Shown here: piece after piece, positions 53,163 to 62,751 of the stretch
Position numbering within the stretch: the first letter of the stretch is position 1
Layout of the letters: the number at the start of each line of letters is the position of its first letter
NCBI GenBank assembly: GCA_016235125.1
Contig: JACRLZ010000004.1
Span: 535,644-599,643, forward strand
Direction of reading: 5' to 3'
DNA: 64,000 nucleotides
Origin: Sphingobacteriales bacterium
Lineage (GTDB): Bacteria > Bacteroidota > Bacteroidia > Chitinophagales > Chitinophagaceae
Program-made: the position numbers and the translations under genes
Notes under the pieces: model-generated
Told to the model about the DNA's origin: nothing
Databases searched by the model: none
The model's input: the letters and a program-made list of their open reading frames with translations, nothing else

Positions 53163-55538
53163 ATGCCATTGCCAAAAGAAAATAAACGACTATTCCGTAT
53201 CAGGGAAATCTTTTCTTTCCGGACTTATCAGTACCTGCTCAGTGCATTGTGGCTTTTTTTTCCCTCAATACTCTTTCTGCTACTCGCTTATTTCATCTTC
53301 TGGTACCTACCACAGGGAAAAGACCTGATGGTAATAACATTGGAAAATCCGAAAAGCAAATCCATTTTATTTGAAATCTTTGGTTTTATACTTGGATTGG
53401 TTTTCTGGGTTTATGTTACCTGGTATTCCACAAGGCTGGTGGCAAGGGCAAAACATTTTCAGAAACCCGATAATGATCCTATCTGGGAAATTTTCAGGGT
53501 GCAATCTCCCCGGATACTGGCTTTTACCTGCATCAGTATTATTCTGATTGCTTTTTTGCAGCTAAAGAATTATTATCCCTTTCATATCGGACTGTGTGAA
53601 GCCCATGTGCTACTCATTGTAAGTTATATCTGGTACATTTTCCTTTATAAACTCTGGAGTCTTTATCTGCAGCAGGGCAGCAGAAGTACAGAGCAATGGA
53701 TCCGGTTTTTAAAAACTACCCGCATAGCTGCTTACACTACTATGGCATGGTTTAGTATTGTATTAATGAAATTTAAAACTCTGGGAGCTGTAATAGCCAT
53801 GCTCGTCATCCTGCAGATTGGTCTTGTATTGGTGCTGCTCATCCGCAGAGAGTTGGCTGAAATCTCACCAGAAGGCAAATCAAAAAACCTGGATGACATA
53901 ACGCCAAAAAGCGGCTTATGGAAACGAATAAAGTACAACATACTTAATGATGAAAACAGAAAATATGTTTGGGTTTTTATCGGCATCAGCATTGCAGGTC
54001 TTGCATTATATCTTTCATCCATTATCTGGATACGAACAGCAGTTAATCTTGGCCCCTTCCCTTTCGTATTGCTTGCCTTTGGTGTGTTACTCGGTTTTGG
54101 AAACTTTCTCGCTTACCTTTCTGTGCTTACACGGCTTAACTGGCATTTTATTGCTTTCATAGTTGCCATTGCTTTTGGGACAAGATATGATTCACACAAA
54201 CTCGAATTACCTGTGAAACCAGATTCACAGCCCCAATTCAGCAAGCGGCAAAATCTGAAACAATATTTCAAAAGTTGGCTCGACAATCCCGAACGAAAAA
54301 AAATACTGGATGACAGCGCTGTTTCCAGCTACCCGGTTTATTTTGTTATGGCCAATGGCGGCGCTTCCCGTTCCGGATACTGGACAGCAAAAATTTTAGG
54401 CGGACTGGAAGATACATCTAAAGGAATCTTTTCCAAACATCTATTCTGTCTTTCCGGAGCATCGGGCGGCAGCGTGGGTAATATTACTTTTTTCAGTTTG
54501 CTGAAAGCAAGAGACAACCTGAAAGCAAAAGGCCTGAGTTTTTCGCAGGCGGCAGGCGATTACTTAAAATCAGATTTTCTGACTTTCACTTTAGCTCACT
54601 TACTCGGACCTGATATCTTCCGAAATCTTTTCCCATTTTTTAATGTGCTGGAAATGGACCGTGGCCGGGCCCTTGCACTGGCATTGGAAAAGGCTCCGCC
54701 AAAAAATTGTTTTTTGTATGACAGCCTTCATACAATGTTTTCGTCTGTCATTACCCAGCAGAAAGATTCACTTGAGCACAATTATAATTTACCGATACTC
54801 TGCATTAATGTTACACGGATGGGTGATGGCAATCCTGCTGTTTTCAGCAATATCCGGATCGGCAGTAATGTAATTGAGAAAAATTATTTCAATCAGCGGA
54901 TTGATATTCTCGATCAGTTGGGTGAAAGCAGGGATATCAAACTAAGCACCGCTGTGGTATTGGGCGCCAGCTTTCCTTACATAAGTCCGGCAGGAAGAAT
55001 TGACTACAGCAAATCTGTACGAAATGATAAAAAAGGAAGAAGGGAACTGAAATCGGAATCGCAGTATTTTGTTGATGGTGGATATTTTGACAATTCGGGT
55101 GCCGGAGTAGTGAATGAAATGATCGTCGCCCTGAACAATATGCTCGAAAAAGATGAGGATTTCAAAGACTACAGAAAATACAAAGACAAGCTTGCATTCT
55201 TTGTACTTCATATATTAAATACCGATCCGAAAAATATAAGCAAAGACCCTTTGAATTCTGTAACCAACGACCTGATGGCTCCAGCAAAAACCATGATCGG
55301 TTCATGGGGCAAACAGACCAGCATTAATGATGAAAGACTCAAGAGTTATCTCTCTTCCCTTTATGGCGATAATTCACATTACAAAAAAATCGATCTGTAT
55401 GATAACCCTCGATCTGATTTCAGGTATTCCATGAACTGGGTGATTTCGGATAAGCAACTCGATAAAATGAACGAAGCATTATTCCACAACGAAGTGTACA
55501 GAAAAGAAAAAAATAAAATAGCCGGCTGGAAATATTAA
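53163..55538 (+). CDS. Membrane-bound patatin-like phospholipase
   Basis: A 791-residue protein with an N-terminal membrane half (about residues 30-345, roughly eight hydrophobic helices) and a C-terminal patatin-like hydrolase. The latter has an oxyanion-type NGGASRSGYWTAKIL near 398, the nucleophile Ser in SGASGGSVGN near 430 (GxSxG) and the catalytic Asp in VDGGYFDNSG near 640 (DGG). It would hydrolyse acyl chains of lipids at the inner membrane. The long membrane domain is unusual for patatins. Gap to obg is 40 bases. Confidence 0.82.
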   Translation: MPLPKENKRLFRIREIFSFRTYQYLLSALWLFFPSILFLLLAYFIFWYLPQGKDLMVITLENPKSKSILFEIFGFILGLVFWVYVTWYSTRLVARAKHFQKPDNDPIWEIFRVQSPRILAFTCISIILIAFLQLKNYYPFHIGLCEAHVLLIVSYIWYIFLYKLWSLYLQQGSRSTEQWIRFLKTTRIAAYTTMAWFSIVLMKFKTLGAVIAMLVILQIGLVLVLLIRRELAEISPEGKSKNLDDITPKSGLWKRIKYNILNDENRKYVWVFIGISIAGLALYLSSIIWIRTAVNLGPFPFVLLAFGVLLGFGNFLAYLSVLTRLNWHFIAFIVAIAFGTRYDSHKLELPVKPDSQPQFSKRQNLKQYFKSWLDNPERKKILDDSAVSSYPVYFVMANGGASRSGYWTAKILGGLEDTSKGIFSKHLFCLSGASGGSVGNITFFSLLKARDNLKAKGLSFSQAAGDYLKSDFLTFTLAHLLGPDIFRNLFPFFNVLEMDRGRALALALEKAPPKNCFLYDSLHTMFSSVITQQKDSLEHNYNLPILCINVTRMGDGNPAVFSNIRIGSNVIEKNYFNQRIDILDQLGESRDIKLSTAVVLGASFPYISPAGRIDYSKSVRNDKKGRRELKSESQYFVDGGYFDNSGAGVVNEMIVALNNMLEKDEDFKDYRKYKDKLAFFVLHILNTDPKNISKDPLNSVTNDLMAPAKTMIGSWGKQTSINDERLKSYLSSLYGDNSHYKKIDLYDNPRSDFRYSMNWVISDKQLDKMNEALFHNEVYRKEKNKIAGWKY

Positions 55539-55583
55539 TACTGAAAATGCAGGAACCGGTTTATCATTTTTGCAACCCCTCTT

Positions 55584-55625
55584 AACCTCAATCTCAACCT
55601 TAACCTTAACCTTAACCTCAACCTT
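55584..55625. repeat. AACCTT hexamer tandem repeat
   Basis: Seven consecutive hexamers (AACCTC, AATCTC, three AACCTT, AACCTC, AACCTT) fill the gap after the patatin gene and end three bases before the GH18 stop codon. Confidence 0.75.
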
Positions 55626-55627
55626 CC

Positions 55628-56989
55628 TTAATAACTCCTTCCCACCGTATCGCAAGCCGCTTTCAGCAGTGAGTTATTATCATGTGCATCCTGTCCTTTT
55701 TCCCAGAACATAACACCATTGGCAATGTCTTTCGCCAGTTTTGCTTTTCTTTTCACTGTGTATTGCCCGTTGTAATAAATAGAATAGTTGGTAAATCCTC
55801 CTGCTGTAACAATTGCAGAATCCAGTTGCGGATTACCTCCCTGTGCCAATATACCATTGTACGTAAGCACAGTATTGGTTTGTGTTATTCCCGAAGGCCT
55901 TCCGTATCCCGGCACTCCGAGCACACATTTGGATGCAGGCATGCTGCGGGTATTGAGCCAGTAGTTGAGACATACAGTAGCTAAAGTATAATCGCTGTGA
56001 TGGCGGTAGGGAACAGTGGTACTGAAATCATCATAAGCCATTATGTTGAAAAAATCAACATATGGAAATATTTCATTGCGTATGGCATCCCTAATCCCAC
56101 CGGCGTATTTACCTGCTGTGATTGCAGCAGATAAATAATACCGTCCATCCCGATGCAATGAATCTGACAGCTCTTTCATCAAAAAAGTGAATGTCGCATC
56201 GGTGCCATCACTGGTAGTGGGAAACTCCCAGTCTATATCAATGCCATCAAGATTATTGGCCCTTACTGTATTCATTACGTCTTTAATAAAATTATTGCGG
56301 CCTGATGCAGTGGCAGCCATGTTTTTAAAATTACCCGCCGCCCCGTCATTGATTCCCAGAAATACTTTTGAACCGTTGGCTCTTGCCTTATCCCTCACTG
56401 CAGTTAGTGTAGCTGTTGGCGATGATGGCGCTGAGAGTGTACCCGAACCATTTACTCCGTAAAAAGCATACACCACACAATTTGTCATTCTGAATTTTAC
56501 ATCAGGCACTGCTGATAAACTTCTGTATGATGGAAAATACCCCACCACATAATATCCAAAGGCAGGCGGCGTCTGTATAACAGTAAAAGTGAATGATGAA
56601 GCTGTTGAACTGCAACCGGTAGCTGCACCAGTTGAATTTTGGGGTTGCACATACCAGTATAGTGGCTGGCTTTGTGCAAAAGAAGGAACCGTATAACTAT
56701 AGGAAGTGCCTGTTACATTACTGGCAATTACCGTTGTGGGATTGGGGCTGGCGCCCAGATAAACATCATAACTGTTGGCGCCGCTTACCGCCGACCATGA
56801 AAGTGTAAGAGGGCCTGCAAATACAAAAGCCCCGTTGGAAGGTGATGAGTTGGTTGCACATCCCGGAACGGTGGGTGATGGCGGCGGGCTGCTCCCGTCT
56901 TTTTTGCTGCAGGCATTCAATATGAGCAAAAGGCCTGATAAACAAATTGCAGTAAGCCGTAAACTCATAAGCAGTGATTTTGCTTTCAA
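55628..56989 (-). CDS. GH18 chitinase-like lipoprotein
   Basis: A 453-residue lipoprotein: signal with LLLILNAC (Cys near residue 27), a fibronectin-III-like domain (about 40-140) and a GH18 barrel from about 145 (VVGYFPSYRSL). The catalytic motif is LDGIDIDWEFP near 245-252 (DxxDxDxE complete), with FFNIMAYDDF as the conserved Tyr/Asp strand and GVMFWEKGQD near the end. It would cut chitin or N-acetylglucosamine polymers, or act on glycoproteins, at the cell surface. Confidence 0.9.
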   Translation of the reverse strand: MKAKSLLMSLRLTAICLSGLLLILNACSKKDGSSPPPSPTVPGCATNSSPSNGAFVFAGPLTLSWSAVSGANSYDVYLGASPNPTTVIASNVTGTSYSYTVPSFAQSQPLYWYVQPQNSTGAATGCSSTASSFTFTVIQTPPAFGYYVVGYFPSYRSLSAVPDVKFRMTNCVVYAFYGVNGSGTLSAPSSPTATLTAVRDKARANGSKVFLGINDGAAGNFKNMAATASGRNNFIKDVMNTVRANNLDGIDIDWEFPTTSDGTDATFTFLMKELSDSLHRDGRYYLSAAITAGKYAGGIRDAIRNEIFPYVDFFNIMAYDDFSTTVPYRHHSDYTLATVCLNYWLNTRSMPASKCVLGVPGYGRPSGITQTNTVLTYNGILAQGGNPQLDSAIVTAGGFTNYSIYYNGQYTVKRKAKLAKDIANGVMFWEKGQDAHDNNSLLKAACDTVGRSY

Positions 56990-57036
56990 ATTACAGGATT
57001 TGCATGAATTTCAGTTTTTCAATAGCCGTTTTTATG

Positions 57037-57044
57037 TAGGTTTG
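57037..57044 (+). promoter_or_regulatory. -7 box of the S46 peptidase gene
   Basis: TAGGTTTG matches TAnnTTTG and ends 18 bases before the ATG at 57063. No clear -33 box was found. Confidence 0.4.
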
Positions 57045-57062
57045 TCGCCTAAAATTCAAAAC

Positions 57063-59237
57063 ATGAAGAAGATTCTTGTAACGATTGTATTGCTTGTCAG
57101 CATCACGATGAAATCGCTGGCAGATGAAGGTATGTGGTTACCTCTCTTACTGGGACAGCAGGTGTATAATGAAATGGTGAAGAAAGGGCTGAAGCTGACC
57201 AAAGACCAGTTGTATAATATCAACAAGGCATCACTGAAAGATGCTATCATCATTTTCGGCGGCGGCTGCACCGGCGAGATCGTCAGCGCCGAAGGACTGA
57301 TATTTACCAATCACCATTGCGGCTATGATGCTATTGCCAATGCCAGCACCATGGAGCATAATTATCTGCAGAATGGTTTTTATGCACAAAGCAAAGGCGA
57401 GGAGATCAATTCTAATCTTTCTGTTCAGTTCTTACTTCGTATTGATGATGTAACAAAGGAAGTAATGGATTCCCTGCAGGGCTTAAGCGGAACCGAAAGG
57501 GTTGCCAAACAAAATGCGGTGCTTGCTGCCATCAACAAAAGAATGAGTGATGAAAGCAAGAGTATTGAAACAAGGGTAAGCGCCTTGTTCAAAGGCAACC
57601 AGTTCCTTGCTTTCGTTTATCAGCGTTATTATGATATCCGTTTGGTGGGTGCGCCGCCTGAAAGTGTTGGAAAATTTGGCGGCGATACCGACAACTGGGA
57701 ATGGCCCCGCCATACCGGCGACTTTTCCATTTTCCGTGTTTATACAAAACCGGATGGCAGTCCTGCCAAAAGAGGTGAATCCACCGAAGGAAATATTCCG
57801 CTGAAACCGAAATGGTACCTGCCCGTTTCATTAAAGCCTTTGAAAGATGGCGACTTCGCTATGATCTGGGGTTATCCCGGCGGCACCAACCGTTATGAAA
57901 GTTCTTATGGCATTCGTCTTTCTACCGAGATCAACAACCCTACCCTTGTAAAACTTCGTGATGTTCGTTTGAAATATATGTTTGATGAAATGAAGAAAGA
58001 CCCGGCTACTAAACTTCAACTCGCTTCTTCTTTTGCGGGTATCGCCAATTACTGGAAATTTTTTGATGGCGAAACCAAACAACTGTATAAATATGATGTG
58101 TACGGACAAAAGAAAACGGCTGAGGCAAAATTCAATGCATGGGCAAAAGGTAAAACGGAATATGAGAACCTGTTTGTTGACTGGGGCAAAGCCTACGATG
58201 CATGGCTTCCCTATGCCAAACACCGCATGTATATGAATGAAGGAATTTATGGCTCCCCGCTGATCGGCTTTGCCGCATCCCTGCAACAATTGGAAGCATT
58301 GCTGGTGAAAGCCGGCACAGCACAGGCTGATATAAGGAAAGCCGCCGATGCTGCCAACCTGCAACGCAAAGGATTTATGGAAGATGAAAACAAAGCATCA
58401 GACCAGAATATAGTGGCGGCTGTTACCAAAATGTATTACGAGGATGTAGCCAAAGAACAACAACCTGTTGGTTTTTATGCCACATTGAAAAATCAATATG
58501 GCGCACTGGATGATGATGCAACGTATAAAAAATATGCGGCTGATATTTTCAGCAAGACCATGATCTTCGACGATGCAAAATGGAATGCCTTTATCGCTAA
58601 TCCTGATGCAGTAAAACTGCAGGACGATCCTGCTTTCTATTATGCCTCTGCATTTGCTAAAAATTATACTTCCAAATACGGCCCGATGTATCAGCAGTTC
58701 GCAGCAAAGAATGCTGAGTTTGGAAGAATATATTTAAAAGGCATTATGGAAATGGACCCGGTGAAAGCAAAGATGATGTATCCCGATGCCACTTTCACCA
58801 TGCGGGTTAGCTATGGCAATGTAAAAAGCTATAACCCGAGAGATGCTGTGCATTATGATTATGTGACAACATCCAATGGTCTGCTGGAAAAATACAAACC
58901 CGGAGATTATGAATTTGATCTGCCCGCCAAACAAATTGAATTGCTGAAGAAAAAAGATTTCGGACAGTATATGGACCCCGTAAGAAAATCACTGGTGATC
59001 GGTTTCATCACCACCAATGATATCACCGGAGGTAATTCCGGCTCTCCTGTTATCAATAGCAAAGGTGAGCTCATCGGTCTTGCTTTTGATGGTAACTACG
59101 AAGCCCTGAGCCATAAACTGGCTTTTGATAAAGATCTGAACCGTACCATCTGTGTTGATATACGTTATGTACTCTGGTGCATTGATAAACTCGGTGGTGG
59201 AACGAATATTATCAAAGAACTGAAATTAATGAAGTGA
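57063..59237 (+). CDS. S46-family dipeptidyl-peptidase (DPP7-type)
   Basis: From 57063 the protein has 724 residues with a signal peptide (MKKILVTIVLLVSITMKSLA). The chymotrypsin-like triad is visible: His in FTNHHCGYDA (H85), Asp in RHTGDFSIFR (D220) and Ser in GGNSGSPV (S659). The position 18 residues after the Ser, which is Arg in acidic-specific DPP11 and Gly in DPP7 as I recall, is Gly here (G677), so hydrophobic DPP7-like specificity is inferred. These periplasmic enzymes release dipeptides from oligopeptides. The frame runs upstream into the GH18 gene but the signal peptide sets the start. Confidence 0.92.
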   Translation: MKKILVTIVLLVSITMKSLADEGMWLPLLLGQQVYNEMVKKGLKLTKDQLYNINKASLKDAIIIFGGGCTGEIVSAEGLIFTNHHCGYDAIANASTMEHNYLQNGFYAQSKGEEINSNLSVQFLLRIDDVTKEVMDSLQGLSGTERVAKQNAVLAAINKRMSDESKSIETRVSALFKGNQFLAFVYQRYYDIRLVGAPPESVGKFGGDTDNWEWPRHTGDFSIFRVYTKPDGSPAKRGESTEGNIPLKPKWYLPVSLKPLKDGDFAMIWGYPGGTNRYESSYGIRLSTEINNPTLVKLRDVRLKYMFDEMKKDPATKLQLASSFAGIANYWKFFDGETKQLYKYDVYGQKKTAEAKFNAWAKGKTEYENLFVDWGKAYDAWLPYAKHRMYMNEGIYGSPLIGFAASLQQLEALLVKAGTAQADIRKAADAANLQRKGFMEDENKASDQNIVAAVTKMYYEDVAKEQQPVGFYATLKNQYGALDDDATYKKYAADIFSKTMIFDDAKWNAFIANPDAVKLQDDPAFYYASAFAKNYTSKYGPMYQQFAAKNAEFGRIYLKGIMEMDPVKAKMMYPDATFTMRVSYGNVKSYNPRDAVHYDYVTTSNGLLEKYKPGDYEFDLPAKQIELLKKKDFGQYMDPVRKSLVIGFITTNDITGGNSGSPVINSKGELIGLAFDGNYEALSHKLAFDKDLNRTICVDIRYVLWCIDKLGGGTNIIKELKLMK

Positions 59238-59256
59238 TCCTTATTGATTCTGTTTG

Positions 59257-59295
59257 CAAAGCCATTCCGGTTAATCGGAGTGGCTTTGTTATTTT
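59257..59295 (+). terminator. Terminator after the S46 peptidase gene
   Basis: CAAAGCCA (59257-59264) pairs with TGGCTTTG (59281-59288), and TCCG with CGGA inside; TTATTTT follows. Confidence 0.7.
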
Positions 59296-59321
59296 AGAGT
59301 TGTCTTGGTTTGAATATATTT

Positions 59322-59393
59322 CCCACTAAGACACAAAGGACACTAAGAACTTTTTGAAATCTGCTTGGTGCACTTCGTGTCTTTGTGGGAAAC
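59322..59393. repeat. CCCACTAAGACACAAAGG inverted repeat
   Basis: TTTCCCACTAAGACACAAAG and CTTCGTGTCTTTGTGGGAAA are imperfect reverse complements about 30 bases apart, with CACTAAG/CTTGGTG continuing the pairing. It is a recurrent Bacteroidota intergenic word. Confidence 0.6.
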
Positions 59394-59445
59394 TGACTTT
59401 ATTTCACGGCAGCATTTATTTATGTAACATTGTGATCAAATTCAT

Positions 59446-60111
59446 TTGTTGAAGCTCCGGTTCATCATATCACTTTTTTTTATTTGTTTTTCCTCCGTTG
59501 TTTTTTCCCAAACCCAATTCAGTATCGCCACCGATCTGGGCCTGCAACGCAGTTTTAAAAAAGAACAGCAATACTGGGCTGTGGGTCACACGGTGCAGAC
59601 ACAATTCAATTATTCTTCCACAGAAGGTTTTTATGCATGGATAGCCTATTATTCGGTGGGCAAATTCAGCAATAATGTAACAGCAACAGCAAAATCAGTT
59701 ACCACCACTCCACAACAGGTGAATTATATCAACAATGCAGAAATGCGTTTCAAACATTTCTCCCTTGGCTGGAAAAAATATCTGAAAGGAAGTTGTGATG
59801 CCGAAGAAAAATGGAATCTCTATGCCTATGCCGGCCTGGGCATATTGCTTGGAAGAGTTGTCAACTATCATTCGGTTGGCATTGACACATCTGTTTACTT
59901 TGTACCGGTGCGAAGTGGTAAGGCCAATTTCAAACGCCTTACTGCCGATCTTGGCCTTGGATGGGAACTGCCCATCGGAGATGATGTGTATATGTATGCT
60001 GAAGGAAGAGTATGGATACCCACGACTGATTATCCAAGCAAATATATTTTTGTAAATGATAATGCCCCGCTGGTGGGTATGCTGAATGCAGGAATACGGA
60101 TACTTTTCTGA
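59446..60111 (+). CDS. Exported outer-membrane-barrel-like protein
   Basis: A 221-residue protein starting at TTG with signal peptide LRFIISLFFICFSSVVFSQ. The mature part has alternating amphipathic strands (FSIATDLGLQRSF, FYAWIAYYSVGKFS, WNLYAYAGLGILLGRVV, VYMYAEGRVWIPT) ending in MLNAGIRILF, a terminal aromatic strand typical of outer-membrane beta-barrels. Function unknown. No in-frame ATG precedes the signal. Confidence 0.65.
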   Translation: MLKLRFIISLFFICFSSVVFSQTQFSIATDLGLQRSFKKEQQYWAVGHTVQTQFNYSSTEGFYAWIAYYSVGKFSNNVTATAKSVTTTPQQVNYINNAEMRFKHFSLGWKKYLKGSCDAEEKWNLYAYAGLGILLGRVVNYHSVGIDTSVYFVPVRSGKANFKRLTADLGLGWELPIGDDVYMYAEGRVWIPTTDYPSKYIFVNDNAPLVGMLNAGIRILF

Positions 60112-60642
60112 TCACTGGATCTTCAAATCAAACCGCCCTTCCGTTACATGCAGCACATCTGCATTATAAATGCTTCCTGCATCAAATTCAAAAGTGCCTG
60201 AAACAATGCGGTTCACATCATCAATTCTTGTGATGATCACCCGGCCGGTGTAAGTAGCCGATGTCAGCCATTCATTCTGTGGCGTGAAATTTCTTTTTAC
60301 ATAATAGCCATAGCTGGCGGCGCCGTTGGGATGGGTGACATCTGTATTAAACTGGTAAGTGCCGGGAGCCGTTACATCATAGATCGTAAGTTGAAATTCC
60401 GTTTCGTTTGGTGAGGATGAAAAATTCCTTGCATTGATGGTGATATCATGCCCCGACATCCTTGCCTCCAGTATATCATTGGCCGGAAAAGAACCAAAAC
60501 CCTGCGGCACCCAAAAATTCCCGTTCACCTTTGCGCCAAATGTGTTGGCGCCGGTCTGTGTGGCAGGCGGCAGTTCATCCACATTCTTTTTACAGGAAAC
60601 AAAAAACAGGGCTAACACAGCAAGGGAAAGAATGTTTTTCAT
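60112..60642 (-). CDS. Small lipoprotein, DUF6252-like
   Basis: From 60642 the product has 176 residues with a lipobox in MKNILSLAVLALFFVSC. The domain begins TGANTFGAKVNGNFWVPQ, the usual opening of the DUF6252 type of Bacteroidota lipoproteins, and continues with beta strands (ITINARNF, EFQLTIYDV, GTYQFN, ISGTFEF-type). Role unknown. It converges on the 59446-60111 gene with no spacer. Confidence 0.7.
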   Translation of the reverse strand: MKNILSLAVLALFFVSCKKNVDELPPATQTGANTFGAKVNGNFWVPQGFGSFPANDILEARMSGHDITINARNFSSSPNETEFQLTIYDVTAPGTYQFNTDVTHPNGAASYGYYVKRNFTPQNEWLTSATYTGRVIITRIDDVNRIVSGTFEFDAGSIYNADVLHVTEGRFDLKIQ

Positions 60643-60775
60643 AAAAAAGGATTCGGTACTTTGTACTACGTAGCTCATGTGACATGTACAGTATGTTACT
60701 TACCCAACCAGAGCGTAGTAGTATATAACGACTTTTTATTGACTTTCGTATGAAGACAAAAACAGGGCCAGAAAG

Positions 60776-60875
<100 letters not shown>

Positions 60876-60890
60876 TGTATCTTGTGCAAT

Positions 60891-62006
60891 ATGAGCAACA
60901 AACTAACCATCCGCCAGGTCGAACTCTGCAAACTCTCTATCCCCTTAATAGAACCCTTCACCACATCACTCGGCACCGAGACCAGCGCCGATAATGTGCT
61001 GGTAAGAATATTTACCGAAGAAGGCATCACCGGTTTTGGTGAATGCAGCCCCTACATGCCCATCAATGGCGAAAGCCAGGACACTTGTTTCATCGTGGGA
61101 CAATATTTTGCCAAAGCATTAAAAGGAAAAGACCCGCTTGACATCGAAGGCTGCATTGACCTGATGGATAAAATTATTTATGGCAATACCAGTATCAAAA
61201 GCGCCTTTGATATAGCGCTGTATGATATTGCTTCGCAAAATGCAGGAAGACCCCTGTACCAGTTTATTGGCGGAGAAAAAAATAAGACCATCATTACTGA
61301 TTATACAGTGAGTATTGGCGAACCGGAACAAATGGCCATTGATGCATTGAAAATAAAAAATCAGGGCTATCCCGCCATCAAAGTAAAACTGGGAAAGGAT
61401 GGCAAAAAAGATGTAGAGAGGATAAGGGCCATCCGTGCAGCAGTGGGAAATGAAATTCCTTTGCGCATTGATGCCAACCAGGGATGGAAAGTAAAAGAAG
61501 CCATTGAAACATTGAATGCTCTTGCGGAGTTTGACATACAGCATTGCGAAGAACCGATAGCCAGATGGAAATACATGAGATTGCCCAAAGTAAAAAAGAG
61601 CAGTCCCATACCCATTATGGCCGATGAAAGTTGCGGAGATGACCATGATGCGGAACGGTTGATTGAACTGAAAGCCTGTGATTATTTTAATATCAAGCTG
61701 GGAAAATCGGGCGGAATTTTTAAAGCACTGAAGATCGCAAGAATGGCTGAAGAAGCAGGCATACATATGCAGGTAGGCGCCATGCTGGAAAGCAGATTAG
61801 GAATGACGGCTTTTGCCCATTTTGCACTATGCAGCCCATTGATAGAGCATTATGATTTTGATACGGCCCTTATGTTCCGGGAAGACCCGGTAACCGGCGG
61901 CATACAATACAAAGCCAATGGTGTGGTAGAAGTGCCCGAAGCGCCGGGACTGGGAGCCACCGTGCAAGAAGGCTGGCTGGAGAGGATGGAGAAAGTGGTG
62001 GTTTAA
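60891..62006 (+). CDS. Dipeptide epimerase (enolase superfamily)
   Basis: From 60891 the protein has 371 residues. The enolase-superfamily barrel has the acid/base Lys in IKVKLGKDG (near residue 161), metal ligands in RIDANQGW (D), QHCEEPI (E) and MADESCGD (D), and the second catalytic Lys in FNIKLGKSGG (near 264). The DxD-type end MFREDPVTGG fits L-Ala-D/L-Glu-type dipeptide epimerases used in murein peptide recycling. Exact dipeptide specificity cannot be read. Confidence 0.87.
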   Translation: MSNKLTIRQVELCKLSIPLIEPFTTSLGTETSADNVLVRIFTEEGITGFGECSPYMPINGESQDTCFIVGQYFAKALKGKDPLDIEGCIDLMDKIIYGNTSIKSAFDIALYDIASQNAGRPLYQFIGGEKNKTIITDYTVSIGEPEQMAIDALKIKNQGYPAIKVKLGKDGKKDVERIRAIRAAVGNEIPLRIDANQGWKVKEAIETLNALAEFDIQHCEEPIARWKYMRLPKVKKSSPIPIMADESCGDDHDAERLIELKACDYFNIKLGKSGGIFKALKIARMAEEAGIHMQVGAMLESRLGMTAFAHFALCSPLIEHYDFDTALMFREDPVTGGIQYKANGVVEVPEAPGLGATVQEGWLERMEKVVV

Positions 62007-62085
62007 TGCAGCAGCATGAATGATGCTTGCATATCGGCACAGTATCGTCAAAAAATACAATAGCCTGAACAGCGGAGTGCAACGT

Positions 62086-62102
62086 CCCCTCCGCAGGAGG
62101 GG
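62086..62102. repeat. CCCCTCC-GCA-GGAGGGG palindrome
   Basis: A perfect 7-bp stem with a GCA loop in the spacer before vsr, followed by a second word (GGGGTGGGCTAAAACCCCGCC-like, 62137-62156). Possibly the terminator side of the epimerase gene. Confidence 0.55.
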
Positions 62103-62169
62103 CAGAAAACATTTCCTCTAAACGACTTTTCAAAAGGGGTGGGCTAAAACCCCGCCGTACCTTTAAACA

Positions 62170-62583
62170 ATGGCTGACGTACACAGCAAAAAAATAAGAA
62201 GCTATAACATGAGCCGTATAAAGGCAAAGAATACAAAGCCTGAAATGCTGGTCAGAAAATTTTTACATTCACAAGGCTTCCGTTACTCACTCCACAATAA
62301 AAAGCTGTCTGGCAAACCGGATATTGTTTTACCGAAATACAAAACCATCATCTTTATACACGGCTGCTTCTGGCATGGGCACAAGAATTGCAAATACTTT
62401 GTTGTGCCGAAAACTAGAACAAAATGGTGGCTGAATAAAATCAACTCCAACAAAGCCAATGATGAAAAAGCAGTGAAGCTTTTGAGAAAAGATGGATGGA
62501 AAGTGATTACTGTCTGGGAATGTCAGCTGAAACCCACTAAAGCTGAAAGAACTCTCTCTGTTTTACTGAAGAAACTCTCCTGA
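62170..62583 (+). CDS. vsr: Very short patch repair endonuclease
   Basis: A 137-residue Vsr protein: RSYNMSRIKAKNTKPEMLVR at the start, catalytic Asp in SGKPDIVLPKYK near residue 57, zinc-binding and catalytic HGCFWHGHKNC near 70, and GWKVITVWEC near 118. Vsr nicks next to T:G mismatches that arise by deamination of 5-methylcytosine, and usually travels with a C5-cytosine methylase, as here. Confidence 0.94.
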   Translation: MADVHSKKIRSYNMSRIKAKNTKPEMLVRKFLHSQGFRYSLHNKKLSGKPDIVLPKYKTIIFIHGCFWHGHKNCKYFVVPKTRTKWWLNKINSNKANDEKAVKLLRKDGWKVITVWECQLKPTKAERTLSVLLKKLS

Positions 62584-62645
62584 TTGTTATGCCGGACCTG
62601 TGCTCTGTCACCCCGGACCTGATCCGAGGTGTTTGTTCACTCATG

Positions 62646-62690
62646 ATGTCACTTAAAAGCCACCGGGCTTTAGGTGACATTTGTTTTTGC
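62646..62690 (+). terminator. Hairpin and T-rich tail after vsr
   Basis: ATGTCAC at 62646-62652 pairs with GTGACAT at 62674-62680, the stem continuing as TAAA(A)GCC / GGGCTTTA, followed by TTGTTTTTG. Upstream (62590-62635) lies a CACCCCGGACCTGATCCGAG-type repeat word. Confidence 0.55.
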
Positions 62691-62740
62691 ACAAATAACA
62701 TTGTGTCTTAAAACATACCGCTTTATCGTACACATAAAAA

Positions 62741-62748
62741 TAAGTTTG
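62741..62748 (+). promoter_or_regulatory. -7 box abutting the XRE gene start
   Basis: TAAGTTTG matches TAnnTTTG and ends three bases before the ATG at 62752, which would make the message leaderless or start it at the second ATG (62758). Confidence 0.4.
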
Positions 62749-62751
62749 ATC

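Noticed and set aside
55584..55625. AACCTT repeats as a telomere-like end
   Set aside because: Only seven imperfect hexamers inside continuous gene-bearing DNA; a simple intergenic repeat is enough to explain it.
57831..58364. 177-codon reverse frame inside the S46 peptidase gene
   Set aside because: Antisense to an enzyme with a complete triad; shadow frame.
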